Origin: JAYUHK01 sp043767025
GTDB taxonomy: Bacteria > Bacteroidota > Bacteroidia > Chitinophagales > Saprospiraceae
Assembly: GCA_043767025.1 (NCBI GenBank)
Contig: JAYUHK010000103.1
Location: 1-17,635, forward strand
Direction: 5' to 3'
Length of the DNA stretch: 17,635 nucleotides
Shown: piece after piece, positions 1 through 5,624 of the stretch
Numbering within the stretch: position 1 is the stretch's first letter
Layout of the letters: each line of letters starts with the position of its first letter
Made by a program: the position numbers and the translations under genes
Notes under the pieces: model-generated
Database searches by the model: none
What the model saw: only the letters and a program-made list of their open reading frames with translations
What the model was told of the DNA's origin: nothing

Positions 1-480
1 CCGGTAGAGGCTGCGCCCGCCCTGCCTGCTGCCACCCAATCAGGCAAAAACACGATGGGCTGCAAAATAAATGGAGAGCTTTTCCTCCTGAACGGAAAAA
101 GAGATTCTTGGGGCATTGGACTCAGGGCTGTAGATAAGAAGTTAAGTGATACTACTGACTTTAATATCTCTTTCAACAGCCGAAAACCTAATATTTATTT
201 GTTGATGCGTTCAATTAGTTTAGCAGCCAAAGAGAAAGACACTTTATCTCTCAACGGGATATATGCACTTGACAACAGCTATGTAATATTACAAGACTTT
301 CGTGAAAATACGGTGTCGGGCGCATCTTACGAGTCCAATCGTATGCACGGTGGTACCTTGATTATCACCAAAAACACTCCGTCTTTTATATCTGGAACAT
401 TTGAGTTCGAAATTCTTGACGGAGAGGACAGCACAAAGTCTGTCAAAGTGACGGAAGGGCGATTCGATATAGAAAAATAA
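1..480 (+). CDS. DUF6252-like small protein, 3' part (5'-truncated)
   Basis: The reading frame is open from base 1, so the gene starts before the window; the first in-frame ATG at 55 is internal. The visible 159 residues begin with a Pro/Ala-rich stretch (LPAATQSGKNT), then GCKINGELFLLNG, and end in SGTFEFEILDGED...GRFDIEK. In Bacteroidota, small secreted lipoproteins of the DUF6252 type carry a similar LPxATQxGxNTxGCxxNG opening and a terminal GxFxF/GxFD strand pair; I recognise the pattern from memory. The lipoprotein signal would be in the missing part. The rest is predicted to be beta-rich with no catalytic motif. Function is unknown. It is followed by a 277-bp gap. Family assignment is moderately sure; the CDS itself is near certain. 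Confidence 0.75.
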   Translation, partial: PVEAAPALPAATQSGKNTMGCKINGELFLLNGKRDSWGIGLRAVDKKLSDTTDFNISFNSRKPNIYLLMRSISLAAKEKDTLSLNGIYALDNSYVILQDFRENTVSGASYESNRMHGGTLIITKNTPSFISGTFEFEILDGEDSTKSVKVTEGRFDIEK

Positions 481-509
481 TCTGTTAGTTTTTAGTTTTA
501 AGTATTTAG

Positions 510-517
510 TAATTTTG
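510..517 (+). promoter_or_regulatory. candidate Bacteroidota -7 element (TAATTTTG) for a small RNA
   Basis: TAATTTTG matches the Bacteroidota -7 consensus TAnnTTTG and lies about 140 bases before a strong terminator, with no convincing ORF between. No clear TTTG -33 element is visible at the usual spacing, so this rests on the -7 match alone. Confidence 0.3.
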
Positions 518-523
518 TATATT

Positions 524-693
524 CTCTCAACTCTCCGATACGCTGCGACTGCTCAAAAATGTGAACATTTTTACTCAAAATTCTCATTGTACGCAAGCAT
601 CTGCCACTTTGGACTCTTGTAGGCGACTGATGCCGCCTTTCTTTCCCCTCTAATCCGCTTGAAGTCCTGACTGCACTACAAGCGGTTTTTTTT
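524..693 (+). ncRNA. candidate small RNA between a -7 element and a terminator
   Basis: This is a non-coding stretch of about 170 nt bounded by TAATTTTG (510-517) and the hairpin/T-run at 655-693. It also holds a perfect 8-bp hairpin with a 2-base loop (555-562 with 565-572). The only ORF in it runs antisense and looks random. No known RNA family was recognised. The alternative is that it is just the long 3' UTR of the upstream gene. Confidence 0.3.
655..693 (+). terminator. rho-independent terminator
   Basis: CCGCTTG (655-661) pairs with CAAGCGG (679-685), extended inward by AGT/ACT across an A/A mismatch, and is followed directly by eight T (686-693). It ends either the upstream CDS or the candidate small RNA and insulates the thiolase gene. 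Confidence 0.8.
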
Positions 694-710
694 ATGTCAA
701 TATTTTTTAT

Positions 711-718
711 TATTTTTG
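711..718 (+). promoter_or_regulatory. possible -7 element for the thiolase gene
   Basis: TATTTTTG fits TAnnTTTG, 40 bases before the thiolase ATG and just after the terminator, where a promoter is expected. No convincing -33 box is visible, and the surroundings are T-rich, so a chance match is possible. Confidence 0.3.
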
Positions 719-757
719 TAAAAAAAATTTTCATCAACCATACAGCGAAAACTAAAG

Positions 758-1957
758 ATGACCGAAGCCTATATTTTTGACGCGCTCCGCACGCCTCGCA
801 GCTCGGCTGCCGACAGCGCCCTCTACGAAGTCCGTCCCGTCCAGTTGCTGGCAGAAGTCTTCAAGGCAATGCAGCAGCGCAACGCACTGGATACGTCCGA
901 AGTGGACAACGCAGTTTTTGGCTGCGTCACGCCCACAGACGACCAAGGCGGCAACATCGCAAAAGCTGCACTGTTGGCGGCGGATTGGTCGCCCAAAATT
1001 GCCGCAGCACAGCTCAACCGCTCCTGTGTGTCGGGTTTGGACGCCGTCCTCCAGTCGGCGGCGAGTATTCGAGCTGGTTGGAGCCAGTTGGCGGTGGCGG
1101 GCGGTGTGGAAAGTGCCAGTCGAGTCGCCGCCAATAGCGATGGGGGCGACCTGCGCTATGACCCGTCTTTGCTGTCGCAAGCGCGCCTGTTGCCGCGAGG
1201 CGTGGCGGCGGATTTGCTGGCTACGCTGCACGGTTTTGGGCAATCCGACTTGGATAATTTCGCCATTCGGTCGGGACAAAAAGCAATTTTTGCGCAGCAA
1301 AATAACTTTTTTGCACGCAGTTTGGTGGCTATCAAAGACAAAAACAACCTTTCGATTCTCGAAAAAGACCAACTTTCTGCCGAAAAAAATGCGGAGGACA
1401 TGGCTTCGATGTCGCCTATTTTTGCCGAAGACGGCGCGGCGGGCTTTGATGCGATGGCACTTCGCAAATATCCTTTTTTAGAAAAAATAACGCACGCCCA
1501 CACGTCGGCAAATTCGGCGAAAACGGTAGATGCTGCGGCAGCGATTTTGCTCGGAAGTTTGGAAATCGGCAAGCGATTGGATCTTCGTGCTCGAGCGCGC
1601 ATCGTGTCCGCAGCGACCGTCGGTGGCGACGCAGCAGCGTTGTTCGACGGTATCTCGGAAGCCGTCCGCTTGGCATTGCAGCGCGCCAATATGGACAAGA
1701 AAAACATAGATTTGTGGGAAATAAACGAAGATTTTGCGGTAGTGCCGTTGCTTTGTCAGCGCAGCTGGTCCATCGCCGGAGAGCGGCTCAATAGCTGCGG
1801 CGGTGCTATCACATTCGGTCATCCGTCGGGAGCGACGGGAGCTGTGTTGCTCGGCACATTGATAGATGAATTGGAGCGGCAGCAACTAAAAACAGGTTTG
1901 GTGGCGATGAGCGCGAGCGGCGGCATGGGAGCAGCGATGATAATAGAGCGGCTTTGA
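758..1957 (+). CDS. thiolase-family protein with Ser in place of the second catalytic Cys
   Basis: Thiolases make or cleave 3-ketoacyl-CoA; this 399-aa protein has full family length. It starts EAYIFDALRTPR, has the nucleophile Cys90 in NRSCVSGLDAV, AGGVESAS (114-121), NEDFA (323-327) and GGAITFGHPSGATGA with the catalytic His355. The C-terminal motif, normally C-x-G-G-G (the general base or acid Cys, Cys378 in the Zoogloea enzyme), reads MSASGGMGAA, so Ser385 replaces Cys. The usual NASGxxDGAA segment is also altered (NSAKTVDAAAA), and the Gly-Pro loop that normally follows is not recognisable. It may be a weakened or altered-specificity thiolase, or a synthase-like or inactive homologue. 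The start ATG lacks a clear Shine-Dalgarno sequence. GC is visibly higher than in neighbours, especially in the first half. It appears to be transcribed alone. Confidence 0.9.
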   Translation: MTEAYIFDALRTPRSSAADSALYEVRPVQLLAEVFKAMQQRNALDTSEVDNAVFGCVTPTDDQGGNIAKAALLAADWSPKIAAAQLNRSCVSGLDAVLQSAASIRAGWSQLAVAGGVESASRVAANSDGGDLRYDPSLLSQARLLPRGVAADLLATLHGFGQSDLDNFAIRSGQKAIFAQQNNFFARSLVAIKDKNNLSILEKDQLSAEKNAEDMASMSPIFAEDGAAGFDAMALRKYPFLEKITHAHTSANSAKTVDAAAAILLGSLEIGKRLDLRARARIVSAATVGGDAAALFDGISEAVRLALQRANMDKKNIDLWEINEDFAVVPLLCQRSWSIAGERLNSCGGAITFGHPSGATGAVLLGTLIDELERQQLKTGLVAMSASGGMGAAMIIERL

Positions 1958-2027
1958 AAAAAACGACAAAAAAAACAGGACTGTAACTAACTGGTTATCA
2001 ATTATTTGTGTGACTAAATTCTTAAGA

Positions 2028-2083
2028 ACTTGTGCATAATTACTTTCGTTTAAAAATCCCGAAGGGATTAAATGTTTATAAAA
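2028..2083 (+). repeat. dispersed hairpin repeat A, copy 1 (truncated)
   Basis: These 56 bases match 11291-11346 at 54 positions. The copy contains the hairpin AATCCC-GAA-GGGATT (2055-2069) followed by the AAATGTTTATA arm. After 2083 the similarity stops abruptly, so the central and right hairpins present in the second copy are missing here. Confidence 0.85.
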
Positions 2084-2292
2084 CTCACGTTACGCAAAAA
2101 AAATTTTTACTAAAATTTCAGACAGCATTTTATTCAAAGTCACTGTCTTTTCAGACGTGCCTTGTAGAAATTCAAGTTTTTGCAAAAATATCGTCTGGCA
2201 AAGCGAAAACTGTTTGAGTCTGGCGGAGCCGACGAGTTTTTTTCGCGCGCCGACGGGATTTTTAAGCAAAAACTTTAGAATTTATACAGAGC

Positions 2293-2374
2293 ACTTGATT
2301 TTTTTGGTTACTTTCTTCTCCTTCCCCTATGGGGAAGGTCGGGTTGGGGATAAAAAAAGTGACAAAAACCAAGT
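2293..2374. repeat. 82-bp inverted repeat with perfect central hairpin
   Basis: The outer arms ACTTGATTTTTTTGG... and ...AAAAACCAAGT are imperfect inverted repeats that include GGTTACTTT paired with AAAGTGAC. The centre is a perfect CTTCCCC-TAT-GGGGAAG hairpin (2321-2337). It resembles widespread Bacteroidota intergenic repeats (recalled pattern, not searched). It could also act as a bidirectional terminator. Confidence 0.6.
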
Positions 2375-2433
2375 AAATTACCACAACATCAAGCTCAAAT
2401 GAGTCAATTTAAAATCCTTGCGTAACATCAGTT

Positions 2434-2596
2434 AAGAATGAAGAGAAAATAAGTGACTGAATATTATCACGCAGAATTTTGGGTCAAAACAAGGCAGATT
2501 TGAGACGCAATGCCTTTGCATTGTAACGAAAATCTAACGCAGTTTTGGCGCAAAAGACAAGTGAGAATACAGTCCTTTATTTTGGACGCGTTCCTT
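2434..2596. repeat. 163-bp palindromic repeat B, copy 1
   Basis: This is an imperfect palindrome along its whole length. Helices seen include CAATGC/GCATTG (2508-2513 with 2518-2523), AGATTT/AAATCT (2496-2501 with 2530-2535) and CAAAAC/GTTTTG (2485-2490 with 2542-2547), continued by outer arms. The ends (GAATGAAG...AAATAA and TTTATTTT.GAC.C.TTC) and the core phrases AACAAGGC, TTGTAACGAAAA and TAACGCAG are shared with 8674-8836. It has no coding capacity and lies about 100 bp upstream of the DUF177 gene. Confidence 0.8.
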
Positions 2597-2661
2597 ACAT
2601 CAAATAAATTTATTTTTATTCATTATTTTTCTAAAAAAATAGAATAAAAACAAAAAAATCG

Positions 2662-2669
2662 TACCTTTG
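2662..2669 (+). promoter_or_regulatory. -7 element (TACCTTTG) for the DUF177-rpmF operon
   Basis: TACCTTTG followed by C is a strong match to TAnnTTTG and sits 27 bases before the GTG start, predicting a short leader of roughly 20 nt. A TTTG -33 box is not evident. The identical TACCTTTGC occurs before the FKBP gene at 17266. Confidence 0.55.
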
Positions 2670-2695
2670 CGTCCGAATTTTAAAAATCACTCAAA

Positions 2696-3247
2696 GTGAA
2701 AAAGCCTTTTCTTCAATACGAACTACCTGTTTTTGGGCTAAAAATCGGCACTCAACATTTTCAGTTTGAGCTGGAAGATGATTTTTTTGGGCAATTTGAA
2801 AACACGCTCGTCCAGCACGGCAAAGACTTCCAAGTAGCTTTAGAGTTTGACAAACGCCACGATATGTTGGTGTTGAAATTCGATTTTTCGGGGAAAGTAA
2901 AAGTGGATTGCGACCGATGTTTGGCAGAAATTTGGCTGCCCGTAGAAGGCTCCGAGCAGCTCATCATCAAGTATTCCGCAGAAGAAAAAGATGAGGACGG
3001 CGAAGTGGTTTTTATAACGCCCGAAACGCACGAACTCAACGTCGCAAAATTCATTTATGAATACATTTGCCTATCGTTGCCGCTCGTAAATATTTACGAC
3101 TGCCAAAAAGAAGGCGAAAAACCTCCTTGTGACTCCAAAATGTTGGCATACATCGCCCAACAAAATGACGACCGCGAGGAAAATCAAGATGCTCCGCCAC
3201 CCGACGATTCGGTGTGGAAAGAGCTAAAAAAATGGAACGAAAATTGA
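2696..3247 (+). CDS. DUF177/YceD family protein, rpmF partner
   Basis: This 183-aa protein belongs to the DUF177 (YceD) family, normally encoded just upstream of rpmF and implicated in 23S rRNA or large-subunit metabolism. Visible signs are VDCDRCLAEIWLPVEG (a Cys pair at 72 and 75), an acidic middle, LNVAKFIYEYICLSLPL (about 114-130), a second Cys pair (136 and 145) in the YDCQKEGEKPPC segment, and an acidic tail ending in WKELKKW. The four Cys could bind a metal (inference). The start is GTG at 2696: an in-frame TAA lies five codons upstream and no ATG is available. The neighbour rpmF follows after 77 bp, which confirms the identity. In many bacteria plsX-fabH come next; here they do not. 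Confidence 0.88.
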   Translation: MKKPFLQYELPVFGLKIGTQHFQFELEDDFFGQFENTLVQHGKDFQVALEFDKRHDMLVLKFDFSGKVKVDCDRCLAEIWLPVEGSEQLIIKYSAEEKDEDGEVVFITPETHELNVAKFIYEYICLSLPLVNIYDCQKEGEKPPCDSKMLAYIAQQNDDREENQDAPPPDDSVWKELKKWNEN

Positions 3248-3324
3248 GCTTTTTGATACATTAGAAACGTATTCAGAAAGTTCTTTAGAATGAAAAAATA
3301 AAAGAATTTTAAAAATTTAATACG

Positions 3325-3525
3325 ATGCCAAATCCAAGGACACGACATTCCAAGCAGAGAAAAAGACAACGCCGCACGCACGACCATGCTGAAATGCCGC
3401 AATTAGCAACCTGTAAAACAACAGGCGAAACGCACATTTACCACCAAGCCTACACGCACGAAGGCGCGCTTTACTACAGAGGTAAAGTCGTAATCCCAAG
3501 TACCGAGTCGGCTTCCGAAGATTAG
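3325..3525 (+). CDS. rpmF: 50S ribosomal protein bL32
   Basis: bL32 is a small basic large-subunit protein. This 66-aa version has the family opening MPNPRTRHSKQRKRQRRTHD, then a stretch aligned with the zinc ribbon, TCKTTGETHIYHQAY...LYYRGKVV, and an acidic tail. Zinc-binding L32 proteins carry four Cys as two CxxC-type pairs; only Cys30 remains, so this is a zinc-free (C-minus) form. The gene follows the DUF177 gene and is closed by a strong terminator at 3565-3602. The start is ATG with an AT-rich leader and no Shine-Dalgarno sequence. Identity is very sure. Confidence 0.95.
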   Translation: MPNPRTRHSKQRKRQRRTHDHAEMPQLATCKTTGETHIYHQAYTHEGALYYRGKVVIPSTESASED

Positions 3526-3564
3526 AAAACGCAGGGCTGCCGTCGGCAACTCTACAAAAATATC

Positions 3565-3602
3565 AAAGCTCCTCATGTGTATTCGCTCGTGAGGGGCTTT
3601 TT
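3565..3602 (+). terminator. rho-independent terminator after rpmF
   Basis: AAAGCTCCTCA (3565-3575) pairs with TGAGGGGCTTT (3590-3600) over 11 bp with one T-G wobble. The run of five T starting inside the stem end (3598-3602) completes it. It closes the DUF177-rpmF operon. Confidence 0.85.
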
Positions 3603-3627
3603 ATGGTTTTTTAAAATTTTATTTTCG

Positions 3628-4008
3628 ATGAAAACAATCATTCGCACCGACCGCGCGCCCGCACCCATTGGGGCTTACAACCAAGCCACTGCCCACAACG
3701 GCGTACTGTATATGTCGGGACAAATCGCCCTGCACCCAGTCACAGGAGAGTTGGTAACGGAGGACATCGAAGCCGAAACTCATCAGGTAATGAAAAATAT
3801 GGAGGCTATCCTGACTTCCGCAGGATTGACTTTCGACGACGTACTAAAATGCTCCGTCTTCGTGAAAGATATGAAAATGTTTGGACGCATCAACGCCGTC
3901 TATGGACAGTATTTTAGGGAAGAAAACGCGCCAGCTCGGGAGTTGGTAGAAGTTGCAAATTTACCGCGATTTGTGAGTGTAGAAATTTCAGCTATCGCTG
4001 CATTTTAG
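3628..4008 (+). CDS. ridA: RidA family enamine/imine deaminase
   Basis: RidA (YjgF/YER057c/UK114) proteins are cytosolic trimers that hydrolyse reactive 2-aminoacrylate and related enamines or imines to keto acids and ammonia. The 126-aa product has full family length with Tyr17 in IGAYNQA, LYMSGQIAL, VFVKDMKMF, the catalytic Arg104 in PARELVEVANLP and Glu119 in VSVEISAIAAF. ATG 3628 is chosen because it gives the standard N-terminus (MKTIIRTDRAPAPIGAY). The in-frame ATG at 3577 lies in the loop of the preceding terminator and would add a non-family hydrophobic extension. Its own promoter is not obvious in the 25 bp after that terminator. Confidence 0.93.
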   Translation: MKTIIRTDRAPAPIGAYNQATAHNGVLYMSGQIALHPVTGELVTEDIEAETHQVMKNMEAILTSAGLTFDDVLKCSVFVKDMKMFGRINAVYGQYFREENAPARELVEVANLPRFVSVEISAIAAF

Positions 4009-4042
4009 TTCTAAAAATATTTTACAAAGCAAATAAAATGAT

Positions 4043-4050
4043 TATTTTTG
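4043..4050 (+). promoter_or_regulatory. -7 element (TATTTTTG) before the 180-aa gene
   Basis: TATTTTTG followed by C fits TAnnTTTG, 20 bases before the ATG. It sits between the perfect inverted arms AAAATGATT and AATCATTTT, which could equally be a weak terminator for ridA or an operator. Confidence 0.4.
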
Positions 4051-4069
4051 CAAAAAAAATCATTTTAAT

Positions 4070-4612
4070 ATGCTACTTTCTCCGCGCGGTTACGAAGAAT
4101 TTTTAAAAACTCATCTGCATCTACTCTATTATGTAGGTAAAAAAACTTCGATTCTTCTAACCGAAACTACCTTCGACACCTTCTATCCAATGGATTCGGA
4201 AACAAAACTACTTTGTCGCGACGCGTTGAACAGCAACAGTAAATACATAGATGACTATGTTTTTGAGTTTTCTAACACGCTCTCGGTAGCGCAAATCGTC
4301 ATTCTGAACGGCTTGAAAGTAAAAGTTTCTGCCGACTTCGTAGTGTTTCGCTACTTGGCGAAAAGTACGATTTTTTATAATATTGACGACAAAAAGTTTT
4401 ATTCCGTGAAGGCGTTGGGAACTCCTTTTCACAATATGCTGGGTTCTATTTCCAAAATAATCGCTATGACGCTCATTCGGCACAAAGAAGGCGTTATATA
4501 CGACGGTTTTGTGGCAGAATCTGATATAAAAATAGAAAAAAACCTGTCCAACAGTTTAGATGCCGAATATCAATCGGCGAAAAGAGCAAAACAAATAATA
4601 AGAAATATCTAA
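4070..4612 (+). CDS. hypothetical protein, unrecognised
   Basis: I do not recognise this 180-aa protein. It has no signal peptide and no clear transmembrane helix, so it is probably cytosolic. It starts MLLSPRGYEEFLKTHLHLLYYVGKK and ends in a charged, helical-looking tail rich in Lys, Arg and Ser. The middle (about 85-115) looks beta-rich (VSADFVVFRYLAKSTIFYNI). No cysteine cluster or catalytic motif stands out apart from one Cys near residue 49. Coding is supported by length, codon use similar to neighbours, a TAnnTTTG element upstream and only 16 bp to trpS, which suggests co-transcription. The ATG start has no alternative nearby. Confidence 0.8.
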   Translation: MLLSPRGYEEFLKTHLHLLYYVGKKTSILLTETTFDTFYPMDSETKLLCRDALNSNSKYIDDYVFEFSNTLSVAQIVILNGLKVKVSADFVVFRYLAKSTIFYNIDDKKFYSVKALGTPFHNMLGSISKIIAMTLIRHKEGVIYDGFVAESDIKIEKNLSNSLDAEYQSAKRAKQIIRNI

Positions 4613-4628
4613 TTAGTTTTTAGTTTTT
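4613..4628 (+). repeat. short TTTTTAGT intergenic repeat
   Basis: TTAGTTTTTAGTTTTT fills the whole gap between the 180-aa gene and trpS. The same unit occurs at 485-500, and inverted or tandem at 9928-9945, 11191-11217 and 11265-11283, always between genes. Confidence 0.5.
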
Positions 4629-5624
4629 ATGAAAAAAGTGCTTTCTTGTATCCAACCCACTGGCGATATTCATCTCGGCAACTATTTTGGAGCAATCAAA
4701 AATTGGGTGGATTTGCAGCAGAGTTACGACTGTAAATATGGCGTGGTGGATTATCACTCTATGACGATGCCCTACCGAGCCGCCGAACTGCGCGAGAATA
4801 CTTGGAAGATGGTGCGCCAACTGCTCGCTTGTGGCGTGAAAGCAGAAAACCTATTCGTACAGTCACTCGTCCCCGAACACGTTGAGTTGAGTTGGGTGCT
4901 TTCGTGCGTCACGTCGCAGGGAGAATTGTCTAAAATGACGCAGTTCAAGGACAAAAAAGACCAGTTGGAGGAGAAAGACAATCAGGCATTTATTTCGTCG
5001 GGTTTGTTTTCGTATCCCGTCCTCCAAGCTGCGGATATATTGATTTATCACGCCGATTTTGTTCCCGTTGGGAAAGACCAAGAGCAACATTTGGAGCTTT
5101 CGCGCAATATTGCGGCGCGATTCAATAAAATGTTCAGCCCCGAGCAAGAGTATTTTGTGCATCCTGCGCCGCTGTTCACAGAAGTCCCAAAATTGCTTTC
5201 TCTCGCAGACCCCAGCAAAAAAATGAGCAAGAGTTTGGGCGAAAAACACTACGTCAATCTTTTTGGCGAAGCCGAAAAAGTAAAAAAACAAGTAAAAACC
5301 GCAGTCACAGATTCGGGCGAAACCGCCAAAGGCGAAATGAGTGCTGGCGTAAAAAATTTGTTTGAATTGCTCCGCGCCTGCGGCAATATGGACGCACACG
5401 ACCGACTGAAAGAAGATTTTTTGGCAGAAAAACTGCAATATGGCGCGCTCAAAGGCGAAGTCGGAGAAAGTTTGCTCCACCTCATCGAGCCGTTCAAAGC
5501 AAAATTAGACGACTTGAACGCACGCCGCAACGAGGTGGAGCAACAAATCCGTGCATCTTCTGCACAAATTCGGAAAGTAGCGCAGCAAACCATCAAGGAA
5601 GTGCGCGAACTGACGGGACTTTAA
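4629..5624 (+). CDS. trpS: tryptophanyl-tRNA synthetase
   Basis: This class Ic aminoacyl-tRNA synthetase charges tRNA-Trp in the cytosol. The 331-aa product has the usual length of bacterial TrpRS. It shows IQPTGDIHLGNYFGA with the HIGH-type HLGN (15-18), QAADIL (133-138), VGKDQEQHLELSRN (about 147-160) and KMSKS (198-202). The C-terminal part is helical and charged. The start ATG follows the short TTTTTAGT repeat. The stop codon (5622-5624) overlaps the stop of the convergent peptidase gene on the other strand, leaving no room for a separate terminator. No T-box-like leader is present. Confidence 0.97.
   Translation: MKKVLSCIQPTGDIHLGNYFGAIKNWVDLQQSYDCKYGVVDYHSMTMPYRAAELRENTWKMVRQLLACGVKAENLFVQSLVPEHVELSWVLSCVTSQGELSKMTQFKDKKDQLEEKDNQAFISSGLFSYPVLQAADILIYHADFVPVGKDQEQHLELSRNIAARFNKMFSPEQEYFVHPAPLFTEVPKLLSLADPSKKMSKSLGEKHYVNLFGEAEKVKKQVKTAVTDSGETAKGEMSAGVKNLFELLRACGNMDAHDRLKEDFLAEKLQYGALKGEVGESLLHLIEPFKAKLDDLNARRNEVEQQIRASSAQIRKVAQQTIKEVRELTGL

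Larger units (their letters stand above)
1958..2695. other. gene-free mosaic of palindromic repeats
   Basis: These 738 bases hold no convincing gene. From left to right they contain a truncated copy of the hairpin repeat also found at 11291 (2028-2083), a junction to unrelated sequence beginning ACGTTACGCAAA, an 82-bp inverted repeat (2293-2374) and the first copy of the 163-bp palindromic repeat (2434-2596). GTTACGCA at about 2089 and TGCGTAAC at about 2419 are inverted and bracket the middle part. Two short ORFs here (2032-2217, 2157-2402) look like translations of repeat DNA. Confidence 0.6.

Noticed and set aside
498..737. 79-codon minus-strand ORF in the first gap
   Set aside because: It runs through the terminator stem and T-run in antisense, has no family resemblance and starts within the thiolase leader.
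752..1372. 206-codon minus-strand ORF and other long shadow ORFs over the thiolase
   Set aside because: They overlap a clearly recognised thiolase and have Arg/Gln/Cys-rich shadow composition typical of antisense reading of GC-rich codons.
2032..2402. Two short plus-strand ORFs in the repeat mosaic
   Set aside because: They cover repeat A and the 82-bp inverted repeat; the translation looks like repeat-derived peptide, not a protein family.
2028..2600. CRISPR-like interpretation of the repeated hairpins
   Set aside because: The repeats are unequal, palindromic and not separated by regular unique spacers, and no cas gene is present in the window.
3265..3305. Possible further copy of palindromic repeat B before rpmF
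   Set aside because: Only short AT-rich pieces (TTAGAAACG, TTTAGAATGAAAAAATAAA) resemble the ends, order is unclear and there is no pairing core; not distinguishable from chance.
3577..3627. Upstream ATG giving RidA a 17-residue N-terminal extension
   Set aside because: This ATG lies in the loop of the rpmF terminator and the extension is not part of the RidA family; ATG 3628 gives the standard N-terminus.
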